A DNA stretch of 64,000 nt, taken from the NCBI RefSeq assembly GCF_025567315.1, contig NZ_JAOQJE010000003.1, forward strand, positions 183,781 to 247,780, given 5' to 3'. Within the stretch, counting starts at the first letter, position 1. Every line of letters starts with the position of its first letter. The position numbers and the translations under genes were made by a program. The notes beneath the pieces were generated by a model. That model saw only the letters and a list, made by a program, of their open reading frames with translations, searched no databases and was not told the origin of the DNA. Origin of the DNA: Agathobaculum ammoniilyticum. Lineage in GTDB: Bacteria; Bacillota; Clostridia; Oscillospirales; Butyricicoccaceae. Shown here in pieces: positions 1-8,702 of the stretch.

Positions 1-580
1 AACTGCGCGGGCGTGCCGCGGAACATCCCGCGGCAGGCTGCACAGCGCCCACAGCAGCAGAAAAGAGGTAAAGGCATATGCCGTAATATCCGGCCGGAGC
101 GAAAGCGCACGCACAACGGGCTGCAGCTTTGCCGTCCCCAGTACGGCGGCAGCGCTCGCCGTCCCAGCCATACACAAAGGGAAAGCCGCGGCATCCCCCT
201 CTCCACCTGCCGCCGGAACAGCGCCCCGCCCACATAGAACACCGTCCACGGGAGGAATCATACTGTCGGCGAGATAGGAAACGCCGGCAACCGCTTCAAG
301 CAGCAGATAAGCCGCCGACCAGACGAGGTACGCGGGCAGAACCCGCTTCAGCCGTTTCCAAGCCGAGTGTACCCTTCCCCGTATACATTCGCCCACCTTA
401 CGCGTACACTTTTGCATATTCGAGGCCGGAAAGCATCAGAAAAAGCGGCACGGAAAACCGCGCAAGCTGATTGCAGCAAACCTCCGGCCATCCGGCCGCC
501 CCCGCCGTTGTATGGAGCATTACAACAGCCATGGCCACGGCCGCGCGCAGCCCATCCATCTGCGGAAAACGTCCCATCAC
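1..580 (-). pseudogene. Decayed membrane acyltransferase (acyltransferase-3 family), frameshifted and cut by window edge
   Basis: Reading leftward from an ATG at 580, the first 60 codons give a typical acyltransferase-3 start: a D-G-L-R-A motif, a hydrophobic segment with a following H, then F-S-V-P-L-F-L-M-L-S-G. That frame stops at 398. The homology continues in the +1 frame (W-K-R-L-K-R-V-L-P-A-Y-L-V-W-S), then in another frame near 220-170 (W-T-V-F-Y-V-G-G-A-L-F-R-R), then back again (I-T-A-Y-A-F-T-S-F-L-L-L-W). At least three frame changes within 580 bases mean the gene is broken, or that the assembly has several indels. Intact relatives are multi-pass membrane proteins that acylate cell-surface sugars. 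The start lies 21 bases after the topoisomerase gene stop, so it was probably co-transcribed. Family call is fairly secure; substrate is unknown. Confidence 0.6.
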
Positions 581-601
581 TACCCCCCTGCTCCCCTTTT
601 G

Positions 602-2596
602 TTACGAAATATCCGCCAGCTCCAAATACTGCGCCCCGTTCTCCGCGATATACTCCTTGCGGCCAGACAGGTTATCGCCCAGCAGCAGGTCGAACATCTC
701 GCTGGTCGCCTGTGCTTCGTCCGGCGTAATGCGGATCAGGCGGCGGGTCTCGGGATTCATGGTGGTCTCCCACATCATGTCGGCCTCGTTCTCGCCCAGA
801 CCCTTGGAGCGCTGGATAAGCACCTTTTTGCCCTCCAGTTTTTTTAGGATCGCGGCCTTTTCGCTCTCGTCGAACGCGAAATAGCTCTTGTCCCTGTGCG
901 TGATCTCATACAGCGGGGACTCCGCAATATATACATACCCCTGCTCGATCAGCGTCGGCACCAGCCGGTACAGCATGGTCAGGATCAGCGTGCGGATCTG
1001 GAAGCCGTCCACATCCGCATCCGTGCAGATGATGATGCGCCGCCAGCGCAGCGCGTCCAGATCGAACGCGGACAGGTCGCGGCTGGCCTTGCCGCGCACC
1101 TCCACGCCGCAGCCGAGTACCTTCAAAAGGTCAGTGATGATATCGTTTTTGAAGATCTTGTCGTAATCCGCCTTCAGGCAGTTTAAGATTTTGCCGCGCA
1201 CGGGCATGATGGCCTGGAACTCACTGTCCCGCCCCTGCTTGACCGAACCGAGCGCAGAGTCGCCCTCCACGATGTACAGCTCGCGGCGCGTCACGTCCTT
1301 GGTGCGGCAGTCCACGAATTTCTGCACGCGGTTAGCGAGATCGATATTGCCGGACAGCTTCTTTTTGATGTTCAGGCGCGCCTTTTCCGCCTGCTCACGG
1401 CTGCGCTTGTTAATCAGAATCTGCTCGGCGATCTTGTCCGCCTCGGCCTTGTTCTCGATGAAGTAGATTTCCAGCCCCTGCTTGAGGAAATCGGTCATCG
1501 CCTCCTGGATGAACTTGTTGGTAATGGCCTTTTTGGTCTGGTTCTCGTACGAGGTCTGGGTGGAAAAGCAGTTGGTCACCAGCACCAGGCTGTCCATCAC
1601 GTCCTGGAACGTGACCTTGCTTTCGGATTTGTTATATTTGCCGTTCTGCTTAAGGTAGGCATCGATTGCGGAGACAAACGCCGAGCGTACCGCCTTGTCC
1701 GGCGCGCCGCCGTGCTCCAGCCAGGACGAGTTGTGGTAATACTCGATCTGCGACACCGCGGACGAGAAGCAGAACGCACACGACAGCTTGACCTTGTATT
1801 CCGGTTTGTCCGCGCGGTCACGGCCGCGGCGCTCGCTTTCGAGGAACTGCACTGAGGTCAGCGGGTTCTCGCCCGCAAGCTCGGTCACATAATCCACAAT
1901 GCCGTTCTGGTACAAAAACTCGGTGGTTTCGAACTTGCCGCCGGACTGGTTTTTCAGCACAAATTTCACATGGCTGTTGACCACCGCCTGCCGCTTGAGC
2001 GTATCCAGATAATACTCCACCGGAATGTTGATATCCGTGAACACCTCGAGGTCGGGCTTCCAGCGGATGGTGGTGCCAGTCTTTTTGCTGGTCGTGGGCG
2101 ATTTGACAAAGCCCTCTCTGGTGCCGGTTTTGTTTTCGCCCTTTTCAAAATGCAGGGTGTACTCGAACCCGTCGCGGACGACCGTCACATCCATATATTC
2201 CGAAGAGTACTGGGTCGCGCAGGTACCCAGGCCGTTAAGGCCGAGCGAAAACTCGTAGTTCTCCCCAGTGTCGTTCTTGTATTTGCCGCCCGCGTACAGC
2301 TCGCAGAACACCAGCTCCCAGTTATACCGTTGCTCGCTTTCATTCCACTCCACTGGAATGCCGCGGCCGTGGTCCGCGACCTCGATCGAGCCATCCGCGT
2401 ATCGGGTGGTGACGATCTCGCTGCCATAGCCCTCGCGCGCTTCGTCAATCGAGTTGGAGAGGATCTCGAACACCGCGTGCTCACAGCCCTCCAGACCATC
2501 CGACCCGAAAATCACGCCTGGGCGCTTACGGACGCGGTCCGCGCCCTTGAGCGAGGAAATGCTTTCATTACCGTAAGACGGTTTTGCTTTGCTCAT
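602..2596 (-). CDS. Type IIA DNA topoisomerase subunit B (GyrB/ParE family)
   Basis: 664 residues, the usual size for ParE or short GyrB. It has the GHKL ATPase signatures (S-N-S-I-D-E-A near residue 48, D-H-G-R-G-I-P-V near 75, G-L-N-G-L-G-T near 120). It also has a Toprim domain with Y-I-V-E-G-D-S-A and T-D-A-D-V-D-G, and the C-terminal Q-R-S-K-G-L-G-E box. The subunit provides ATP hydrolysis and strand passage with an A subunit (GyrA/ParC) to change DNA supercoiling or unlink chromosomes. No A-subunit gene is adjacent here, which is unusual for parE; the partner must be elsewhere. Several motif positions deviate from the textbook form (E-G-D-S-A-L-G-S instead of E-G-D-S-A-G-G-S, and F-Q instead of A-H after D-V-D-G). 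It may therefore be a second, divergent paralogue rather than the main GyrB. A consensus promoter lies just upstream. Confidence 0.9.
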   Translation of the reverse strand: MSKAKPSYGNESISSLKGADRVRKRPGVIFGSDGLEGCEHAVFEILSNSIDEAREGYGSEIVTTRYADGSIEVADHGRGIPVEWNESEQRYNWELVFCELYAGGKYKNDTGENYEFSLGLNGLGTCATQYSSEYMDVTVVRDGFEYTLHFEKGENKTGTREGFVKSPTTSKKTGTTIRWKPDLEVFTDINIPVEYYLDTLKRQAVVNSHVKFVLKNQSGGKFETTEFLYQNGIVDYVTELAGENPLTSVQFLESERRGRDRADKPEYKVKLSCAFCFSSAVSQIEYYHNSSWLEHGGAPDKAVRSAFVSAIDAYLKQNGKYNKSESKVTFQDVMDSLVLVTNCFSTQTSYENQTKKAITNKFIQEAMTDFLKQGLEIYFIENKAEADKIAEQILINKRSREQAEKARLNIKKKLSGNIDLANRVQKFVDCRTKDVTRRELYIVEGDSALGSVKQGRDSEFQAIMPVRGKILNCLKADYDKIFKNDIITDLLKVLGCGVEVRGKASRDLSAFDLDALRWRRIIICTDADVDGFQIRTLILTMLYRLVPTLIEQGYVYIAESPLYEITHRDKSYFAFDESEKAAILKKLEGKKVLIQRSKGLGENEADMMWETTMNPETRRLIRITPDEAQATSEMFDLLLGDNLSGRKEYIAENGAQYLELADIS

Positions 2597-2646
2597 ATAC
2601 GTTCCTAACTCCTGTATTAAGGCTCATTAAATTCCATAACTAATAT

Positions 2647-2675
2647 AGTATACGCTGTTTTCAGGATTTTTTCAA
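2647..2675 (-). promoter_or_regulatory. Sigma-A promoter of the topoisomerase B gene
   Basis: On the minus strand a TTGAAA (-35, 2670-2675) and TATACT (-10, 2647-2652) are separated by exactly 17 bases. The topoisomerase start codon lies about 50 bases further on, with an AGGAG ribosome binding site. Confidence 0.7.
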
Positions 2676-2824
2676 TCACTTTTCTGCATCTACCCATGCA
2701 CACCGCCTGCATCAGACACAAAATCCGTTTGTTTCGACAACCCGCCCGCGAATCATATACCTGCACTGTCTTGTTTTTTCGAAAGCAGCGGCCATCTCCT
2801 ATCAGACTGCGCGGGAATGCCCTG

Positions 2825-2881
2825 TCCGGAATAGTCTGCTCAATCGCATTTAACAGGAGGATATTTTGTGACTATTCCGGA
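2825..2881 (+). repeat. 11-bp perfect inverted repeat flanking the RBS and GTG start of the Vat-type gene
   Basis: TCCGGAATAGT at 2825-2835 is repeated in inverted form at 2871-2881. The loop holds the AGGAGG ribosome binding site, and the GTG start at 2868 abuts the right arm. The structure could expose or hide the start signal, or be a protein site; no function is proven. Confidence 0.5.
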
Positions 2882-3501
2882 ACCCCGCATTTATCCCCGC
2901 ACGGGTGACAATCAAATAGTCTATCTAAAAAACGTCTCCACCCGCCCTGGCATTATAGCCGGCGACTATACCATATATAACGATTTTGTAAACGCCCCCC
3001 GCCTGTTCAGGCGGAACAACGTGCTGTACCAGTATCCCATCAACCACGACCGTTTGATAATCGGCAAATACTGCTCCATTTCCTGCGGAACCCGTTTTCT
3101 GCTCGCCAGCACCAACCATACGATGCGCTCACTCGCAACCTATCCCTTCCCGCTGTTTTTTGAGGAATGGGGTCTGGACAAGTCCAATGTAGCCGATGCT
3201 TGGTACAACCGGGGGTGGTATCATTGTCGGAAACGACGTGTGGATTGGCTATGAGACGGTACTCCTCTCTGGCGTTATGATTGGAGACGGCGCGGTAATC
3301 GGTACACGCGCTGTAGTCACAAGGGATGTGCCCCCGTATTCCATTGTCGGAGGCGTCCCCGCCAGGGTCATTCGACAAAGGTTCGATGACGGCACGGTGT
3401 CTGCCCTGTTTTCGCTCCGTTGGTGGGACTGGCCGCGCGATTGCATAGCACGCAATATCGCTGCTATACAGTCTGGGCGGCTTGAACCGCCGCTATCATA
3501 A
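2868..3501 (+). pseudogene. Vat/CatB-type xenobiotic (streptogramin/chloramphenicol) acetyltransferase, frameshifted
   Basis: The first part (GTG start at 2868, preceded by AGGAGG) encodes the N-terminal and hexapeptide-repeat region of the xenobiotic acetyltransferase family. It includes the conserved S-T-N-H-T-M region that carries the catalytic His, and the following T-Y-P-F-P-L-F. The frame then runs off near the G-run at 3211-3218. The continuation N-R-G-G-I-I-V-G-N-D-V-W-I-G-Y-E resumes in the next frame and runs to 3501. Removing one base at 3211-3218 restores a normal protein of about 210 residues. So it is either a recently broken gene or a homopolymer sequencing error. Intact members acetylate streptogramin A, chloramphenicol or other small hydroxylated compounds. 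It is a single-gene unit with its own terminator. Confidence 0.8.
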
Positions 3502-3510
3502 GCACACACC

Positions 3511-3545
3511 AAAAACGCGCTTTGCCTCTGCAAAGCGCGTTTTTA
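3511..3545 (+). terminator. Rho-independent terminator after the acetyltransferase gene
   Basis: A-A-A-A-A-C-G-C-G-C-T-T-T-G pairs with its complement across a six-base loop, followed by TTTTTAT. The 3546-3759 stretch beyond it shows no convincing gene or RNA. Confidence 0.85.
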
Positions 3546-3759
3546 TAATAATGGGCGGTACCGCCTCTTGTTTGTGGACTGTCCGGGAGCCTGCGCGGTA
3601 TTCCGTCCCACAGGGCCGAACAGATTTTTATTATCTTCCCATGAAGAAGTATATGTCAAAAGGGGGGTCCCTTGCTCTGATAATAGAATACCCGATCGAT
3701 ATGTCTAAAGTTTGTAGAATCTTTGAAAGAACTGTAAACTTCGCCCATCGGCTACAGAC

Positions 3760-3802
3760 AGAAAGATGCCGCAGGAGGTTATACCTCCTGCGGCATCTTT
3801 CT
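3760..3802 (-). terminator. Strong hairpin terminator downstream of rpsU
   Basis: Twenty perfectly paired bases (3760-3779 with 3783-3802) around a three-base loop. The arm ends are A/T-rich on both sides, so it could act in both directions. It lies 66 bases beyond the rpsU stop codon. Together with the terminator at 3511-3545 it makes up the only recognisable content of the 367-base gap 3502-3868. Confidence 0.8.
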
Positions 3803-3868
3803 GCGAACGTCCCTCAGCCGAAGCCCTCAGGAACGTTTTGTTCGATCGAAAACGCGCTTTAACCGATC

Positions 3869-4051
3869 TTATCTGAACTTTTTCTTCTTCGCGCGCGCGG
3901 CCTCAGACTTCTTGCGGCGCTTGACGCTCGGGCTTTCATAATGCTCACGCTTGCGGAGCTCGGAAAGCGTACCCGCTTTGGCGCACGAACGCTTAAAACG
4001 GCGCAGCGCGCTGTCAATAGACTCGTTTTCCTTAATGCGGATCTCCGACAC
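3869..4051 (-). CDS. rpsU: 30S ribosomal protein S21
   Basis: 60 residues, beginning V-S-E-I-R-I-K-E-N-E-S-I and ending in a very basic R/K-rich tail, as in bS21. I chose the GTG at 4051 rather than the upstream in-frame ATG (4120). A GGAGGG ribosome binding site stands 6-11 bases before it, and the family starts at this residue. S21 joins the small subunit near the mRNA exit region and supports initiation. The gene is monocistronic, with a perfect-consensus promoter and a strong terminator. Confidence 0.93.
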   Translation of the reverse strand: MSEIRIKENESIDSALRRFKRSCAKAGTLSELRKREHYESPSVKRRKKSEAARAKKKKFR

Positions 4052-4134
4052 AGTTTTCCCTCCCTCCGCGCGTCCCCCTATGGAGGGACACTTTGCACGG
4101 TCTCCTGCGCCAGAGCACAAAAAACCGTAAGAAT

Positions 4135-4163
4135 ATTATATCTGTTTTTACCGTCCGTGTCAA
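4135..4163 (-). promoter_or_regulatory. Consensus sigma-A promoter of rpsU
   Basis: TTGACA (4158-4163) and TATAAT (4135-4140) on the minus strand with a 17-base spacer: a full consensus match. It sits about 85 bases upstream of the rpsU GTG start, leaving a leader with a long purine-rich stretch. Confidence 0.85.
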
Positions 4164-4172
4164 CAGCAAAGT

Positions 4173-6581
4173 TCAGCGGACAACCAGATTGACGATTTTA
4201 CCCGGCACGACGATCTGCTTGACCATCTGCTTACCCTCGACCGCGTGCTGCACCTTTTCCTCGGCCAGCGCGGCGTCGATCGCCGCCTGCTTGTCGCAGT
4301 CGACCGGCAGTTTGATGGTACACTTGAGCTTGCCGTTGACCTGCACCGCCATCTCGACCGTGTCCTCGACCGTCTTGGCCTCGTCGTACTGCGGCCACGG
4401 CGCAATGGAGAGCAGGCCCTTTCCGCCCATCTGCTGCCACAATTCCTCGGTGATATGCGGCGCAAAGGGGTTGAGCAGGGTCAGGAACGTCATATACTCC
4501 GCCTTATTGACGCCTTTGTCGTAGAATTCGTTGAGCATGGTCATCAGCGCCGCGATCGCGGTATTGGCCTTGAGGTTGTCCGCGTCGTCACCGACCTTGT
4601 TGATCGTGCGGTGCATGAGTACCTCGTGCTGCTTGGAGTAGGCATCGCCCTCCTGCACCTTTTCCACCAGCGCCCATACGCGCTCGAGGAAACGGCGGCA
4701 GCCCTTGATCGACTTAGGGCTCCACGGCGCGGCCTTCTCAAAGTCGCCGATAAACATTTCGTACAGGCGCATGGTGTCCGCGCCGTAGGTCTCTACAATT
4801 TCGTCCGGATTAACGACGTTGCCGCGGCTCTTGGACATCTTCTCGCCGTTTTCGCCCAGGATCATGCCATGGCTGGTACGCTTGGCATATGGCTCCTTGG
4901 TTGGCACCACACCGATGTCATAGAGGAACTTGTGCCAGAAGCGGCTGTACAACAGGTGGAGCGTGGTGTGCTCCATGCCGCCGTTGTACCAGTCCACTGG
5001 GGACCAGTATTCGAGCGCTTCCTTAGACGCGAGCGCCTTGTCGTTGTGCGGGTCCATATAGCGCAGGAAGTACCAGGACGAACCCGCCCACTGGGGCATG
5101 GTGTCGGTCTCGCGCTTAGCGGGGCCGCCGCAGCACGGGCAGGTGGTGTTGACCCAGTCGGTCATGTGCGCGAGCGGGGACTCGCCGTTGTCGGTCGGCT
5201 CGTAGGTGTGTACGTTGGGCAGCTCAAGCGGCAGCTGCTCCTCCGGGATCGCCACCCATCCGCACTTGTCACAGTGTACCAGCGGGATAGGCTCGCCCCA
5301 GTAGCGCTGGCGGGAGAACACCCAGTCGCGCAGCTTATACTGCACCTTGGCGCGGCCGATACCCTTTTCCTCCAGCCAAGCGATCATCGCCGGAATGGCG
5401 TCCTTGACCGTCTTTCCGTTGAGGAACTCCGAATTGACCAGGATACCGGTTTCGTCCTTGGCGGTAAAAGCAGCCTTCTGCACATTCTCGCCGCCGGAAA
5501 CCACCTCGATGATCTCACAGCCGAACTTTTTGGCAAATTCCCAGTCGCGGTCGTCATGCGCCGGCACAGCCATGATCGCGCCCGTGCCGTAGCCCATCAG
5601 AACGTAATCCGACACGAAGATCGGGATCTCGCGGCCATTCACCGGATTGACCGCCGCCACGCCGTCGAGCTTAACGCCGGTCTTGTCCTTGTTCAGCTCG
5701 GTTCGCTCGAAGTCCGACTTGCGGGCAGCCTCCTCGCGGTAGGCATGGATCTCGTCGATATTGGCCAGCTTGCCCGCCCACTTTTCGACCGCCGGATGCT
5801 CGGGCGAGATAACCATATAGGTCGCTCCGAACAGGGTGTCCGGACGGGTGGTGTAAACGGTCAGCGTATCACCCTCGGTGGTCTTGAAATCGACCTCCGC
5901 GCCGGTCGAACGGCCGATCCAGTTTTTCTGCTGCACCTTGACGCGATCGATGAAGTCCACGTCGTCCAAATCGTCGATCAGGCGCTGCGCATACTTGGTG
6001 ATGGCAAGCATCCACTGGCTCTTGGTCTTGTGGACGACCTCGCTGCCGCAGCGCTCGCACACGCCGTTGACGACCTCCTCGTTTGCCAGCACGCACTTGC
6101 AGGAGGTACACCAGTTGACGCTCATTTCCTTCTTGTACGCTAGGCCCTTCTTGAAAAGCTGCAGAAAGATCCACTGGGTCCACTTGTAGTAATTCGGGTC
6201 GGTGGTATTAATCTCGCGCGACCAGTCGAACGACAAGCCGAGCGCCCTGAGCTGTCCCTTAAAGCGGGCGATGTTGTTTTTGGTCACCTCAGCCGGATGA
6301 ACGTGGTTTTTGATCGCGTAATTCTCGGTCGGCAGGCCGAACGCATCCCATCCCATCGGGTAAAGGACGTTGTATCCCTGCATGCGCTTTTTGCGCGCGA
6401 CGATATCCAGCGCGGTATAGGAACGCGGATGGCCTACATGCAGCCCCTGTCCCGACGGGTACGGAAACTCGACGAGCGCGTAAAACTTCTCCTTGTCGCT
6501 GCCGTTCTCAGCCTCGAAGCAGTGCGCCTCGTCCCAGATGTCCTGCCACTTTTTTTCGACTTGTTTATGATCGTACTTCAA
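4173..6581 (-). CDS. leuS: Leucyl-tRNA synthetase
   Basis: 802 residues, normal for bacterial LeuRS. The class I HIGH motif appears as H-V-G-H-P-R in the P-Y-P-S-G-Q-G-L-H-V-G-H context near residue 45. The KMSKS loop appears as E-K-M-S-K-S-R-G-N-V-V near residue 580. Zinc-type cysteine pairs (C-x2-C, W-C-T-S-C-K-C and C-E-R-C) lie near residues 155-180, and the CP1 editing domain lies between. It charges tRNA-Leu and edits mischarged products. It is the last gene of the minus-strand block, 82 bases after rsfS. No T-box leader is visible in that gap, so expression probably follows the upstream operon. Confidence 0.96.
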   Translation of the reverse strand: MKYDHKQVEKKWQDIWDEAHCFEAENGSDKEKFYALVEFPYPSGQGLHVGHPRSYTALDIVARKKRMQGYNVLYPMGWDAFGLPTENYAIKNHVHPAEVTKNNIARFKGQLRALGLSFDWSREINTTDPNYYKWTQWIFLQLFKKGLAYKKEMSVNWCTSCKCVLANEEVVNGVCERCGSEVVHKTKSQWMLAITKYAQRLIDDLDDVDFIDRVKVQQKNWIGRSTGAEVDFKTTEGDTLTVYTTRPDTLFGATYMVISPEHPAVEKWAGKLANIDEIHAYREEAARKSDFERTELNKDKTGVKLDGVAAVNPVNGREIPIFVSDYVLMGYGTGAIMAVPAHDDRDWEFAKKFGCEIIEVVSGGENVQKAAFTAKDETGILVNSEFLNGKTVKDAIPAMIAWLEEKGIGRAKVQYKLRDWVFSRQRYWGEPIPLVHCDKCGWVAIPEEQLPLELPNVHTYEPTDNGESPLAHMTDWVNTTCPCCGGPAKRETDTMPQWAGSSWYFLRYMDPHNDKALASKEALEYWSPVDWYNGGMEHTTLHLLYSRFWHKFLYDIGVVPTKEPYAKRTSHGMILGENGEKMSKSRGNVVNPDEIVETYGADTMRLYEMFIGDFEKAAPWSPKSIKGCRRFLERVWALVEKVQEGDAYSKQHEVLMHRTINKVGDDADNLKANTAIAALMTMLNEFYDKGVNKAEYMTFLTLLNPFAPHITEELWQQMGGKGLLSIAPWPQYDEAKTVEDTVEMAVQVNGKLKCTIKLPVDCDKQAAIDAALAEEKVQHAVEGKQMVKQIVVPGKIVNLVVR

Positions 6582-6663
6582 CGGATTCTCCCCCTAAAGT
6601 GAATGGTTTATTTTAGACGCGGCAACGCGGCGGACACCGTTCTTCACCCGCCGCATCCCGTTT

Positions 6664-7029
6664 TTACTTTTCTTCCACGCCAAGGTCGCCCAGCGGCACC
6701 GGCGTTCCGTCCTTCCACAGGTTCTCCAGATTATAGAACTTGCGCGCCTCCGGCATGAACACATGCAGGACCACGCAGCCGTAATCCAGCAGCATCCACT
6801 GCGCGGATTCATAGCCTTCCGTATGGTGGACCAGGGTCTCGTGGTCGTATTTCAGGTGCCACTCCACGTTGTCCGCCAAGGCCTTGACCTGTGTGGTAGA
6901 GCTTGCCGAGCAAATGACAAAGTACTCGGTCAGCTCGGTCAGGCGCTCGACCTGGAGCACCTGGATATCCTGCCCTTTTTTCTCGATCAGGGCTTCGCAG
7001 ATCGCCTTTACCGTCTGTTGTGCAGTCAA
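6664..7029 (-). CDS. rsfS: Ribosomal silencing factor RsfS (Iojap family)
   Basis: 121 residues with the family landmarks W-H-L-K-Y-D-H-E and the S-A-Q-W-M-L-L-D-Y-G-C-V-V-L-H-V-F segment. RsfS binds ribosomal protein uL14 and blocks subunit joining when nutrients are short. It sits 26 bases after the LCP gene and before leuS, the conserved Firmicutes order. Confidence 0.95.
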   Translation of the reverse strand: MTAQQTVKAICEALIEKKGQDIQVLQVERLTELTEYFVICSASSTTQVKALADNVEWHLKYDHETLVHHTEGYESAQWMLLDYGCVVLHVFMPEARKFYNLENLWKDGTPVPLGDLGVEEK

Positions 7030-7055
7030 TTTGCAAACTCCTTTTACTCAATAAA

Positions 7056-8675
7056 TTATGCCTCAGGATCGCCTGGCAGAGGCGTCGTTTCGCCGCCCGA
7101 GGATTCTCCCCCGCCGGAGGAGCCGCCCGGGTCGGTCGTACCGCCGCCGCTTGCACCGCCGCTCGGGCTAGTCGTCGTACCGTCGCCGGTACCGCCGTTC
7201 GGATCAGTGGTTGTGCCGCCGCTTCCGCCACCGGAGCCGCCAGTGTTCGGGTCGGTCGTCGTGCCGCCGTTCGGATCGGTCGTGCTGCCGCCGGTACCGC
7301 CAGCGTTCGGGTCAGTCGTTGTGCCGCCGGTATCCGGTCCCGTGGTCGTGCCGCCGCCGGCGTCGCTGTTGTCTCCCTCCGTGCCGCCGACCTCAGGATC
7401 GGCCGACACATCGCCGCCGGAGGCATCGTCGCTTGGCTCATCGCTGGAGGCGGTGTCGCCCCAGACGTAATTTTCATACGGATCCGTATCGTCATAGCCG
7501 CCGCCCGAATAGCTTTCCGGACCGCTTACCATGTCGAGCGCCGTGATATCCTCTTCATATGGGTTGAAATACTGGTTGACCAGATCGAGCGTCTCCTGAT
7601 AATACGGGAAAAAGAACGAATACGCGGTCGAGCTTCCCGCCGTACTCATCTGCCCATAGCCGGGCAGGGTGAAGAACTGGATGCTGTCGTTTTTGATCTT
7701 GAGCGCCTGCATGCCCATCCAGAGCAGGTTGCCCGCGGTCAGGTCAGTTTTGACGTTCTGGAACACCGCATCCGCGATACTCGGAATCTTGGTGATATTT
7801 TTCAGCTGGAAGACCTGGTTGGCCAGCTCCTTGAGGAATTTCTGCTGGTTTTCCACACGGCCCTCGTCGCCGTTGGGGTATTGTACGGAGTAGTCGTTAT
7901 TATGGCGCCAGCGCAGGAACTGCACGACCTGATCACCGTTCAGCGTCTGGTTGCCCGCATACAGGTCAATGTGGAGGTCTTGCGAGGGGTCGTCGTACTC
8001 CATGCGGAACGGCACCTCATACTCAACGCCGCCGATCGCGTCCACAATAGCCGCGATGCCGTCAAAGTTGACAATCACATAATAGTCCGGCCGGAAGCCC
8101 AGCAGCCGTTCGATCTCTTTCTTGGTCTGCTCGATGCCGCCGATGGCATAGGCCGCGTTGATCTTGCGGCTCGCGCCTGTGGCACTGTTGTTGCACATGG
8201 TGTCGCGCGGGATATTCATGACGTTAATTGTCTTTTTATTGGTATCCATGGTGACGACCATGAGCGCGTCGGTCCGTGTTTCGTCCTCGTCCACCGCGCC
8301 GACCACAAAAGTGACCACATCGTCAATGCGCGTGCCCGAATTGAGCAGGCTGTTGACGTCGATCTTATCGCCGTTCTCCTTGTCCTTGATCGTAGGGTCA
8401 TTGCCCTTCGGCGGACGGACAAGGATCGCTGCGGCCGCGGCCACGCTGGCCAGCAGCGCAAGCACCACCGCCACCGTGACGATGACCCGCTTCCGCTTCT
8501 GCCCTTTGGTGAGCGGCTTTTTTGTCCTGCCGCCTTTTTTGCCCGTCGGTTTGGGCGCGGTTTTGGCGGCCTGCGGCTTTTCGTCCGCGATAGGCGCCGC
8601 ATACTGCGCCGTCTTTTTCTTTTTCGCGCGGCTAGGTTTACCGCTGTGGCCGCCGCTTCCTCCAAAAAGTTTCAA
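7056..8675 (-). CDS. LytR-CpsA-Psr (LCP) family cell-wall glycopolymer ligase with a long Gly/Thr-rich tail
   Basis: 539 residues. The N-terminus is basic and cytoplasmic (about 1-62), followed by one membrane segment (about 63-85). The extracellular LCP domain carries E-T-R-T-D-A-L-M-V-V, N-I-P-R-D-T, and the conserved F-D-G-I-A-A-I-V-D-A-I-G-G-V segment. LCP enzymes transfer teichoic-acid-like or capsular polymers from lipid carriers to peptidoglycan. After about residue 405 the protein becomes a low-complexity G/T/D/P/S tail with repeated T-T-D-P-N-x-G-G units, which probably spans the wall. The gene sits between yqeK and rsfS, a common clostridial position. The polymer substrate is not shown by the sequence. 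Confidence 0.9.
   Translation of the reverse strand: MKLFGGSGGHSGKPSRAKKKKTAQYAAPIADEKPQAAKTAPKPTGKKGGRTKKPLTKGQKRKRVIVTVAVVLALLASVAAAAAILVRPPKGNDPTIKDKENGDKIDVNSLLNSGTRIDDVVTFVVGAVDEDETRTDALMVVTMDTNKKTINVMNIPRDTMCNNSATGASRKINAAYAIGGIEQTKKEIERLLGFRPDYYVIVNFDGIAAIVDAIGGVEYEVPFRMEYDDPSQDLHIDLYAGNQTLNGDQVVQFLRWRHNNDYSVQYPNGDEGRVENQQKFLKELANQVFQLKNITKIPSIADAVFQNVKTDLTAGNLLWMGMQALKIKNDSIQFFTLPGYGQMSTAGSSTAYSFFFPYYQETLDLVNQYFNPYEEDITALDMVSGPESYSGGGYDDTDPYENYVWGDTASSDEPSDDASGGDVSADPEVGGTEGDNSDAGGGTTTGPDTGGTTTDPNAGGTGGSTTDPNGGTTTDPNTGGSGGGSGGTTTDPNGGTGDGTTTSPSGGASGGGTTDPGGSSGGGESSGGETTPLPGDPEA
7075..7395 (-). repeat. In-gene degenerate tandem repeat (GGTTTDPN-like units)
   Basis: This part of the LCP gene is an imperfect tandem array of GC-rich units that encode G-G-T-T-T-D-P-N, G-G-S-T-T-D-P-N and variants, at least eight times. 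Such arrays are prone to length change between strains. Confidence 0.75.
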
Positions 8676-8702
8676 ACGATTCCTGCCTCCAGTTTACTCC
8701 TG

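Noticed and set aside
2696..2908. 70-codon frame before the Vat-type gene as a possible leader peptide
   Set aside because: No ribosome binding site, wrong place for an attenuator leader, overlaps the real start in another frame.
3482..3862. 126-codon frame spanning the two hairpins at 3511 and 3760
   Set aside because: It runs through two terminators and has no ribosome binding site.
6582..6663. T-box leader before leuS
   Set aside because: The 82-base gap is too short and shows no T-box sequence or terminator hairpin.
7075..7395. CRISPR array or intergenic tandem repeat
   Set aside because: The repeats keep a coding frame and encode the tail of the LCP protein; no spacers.
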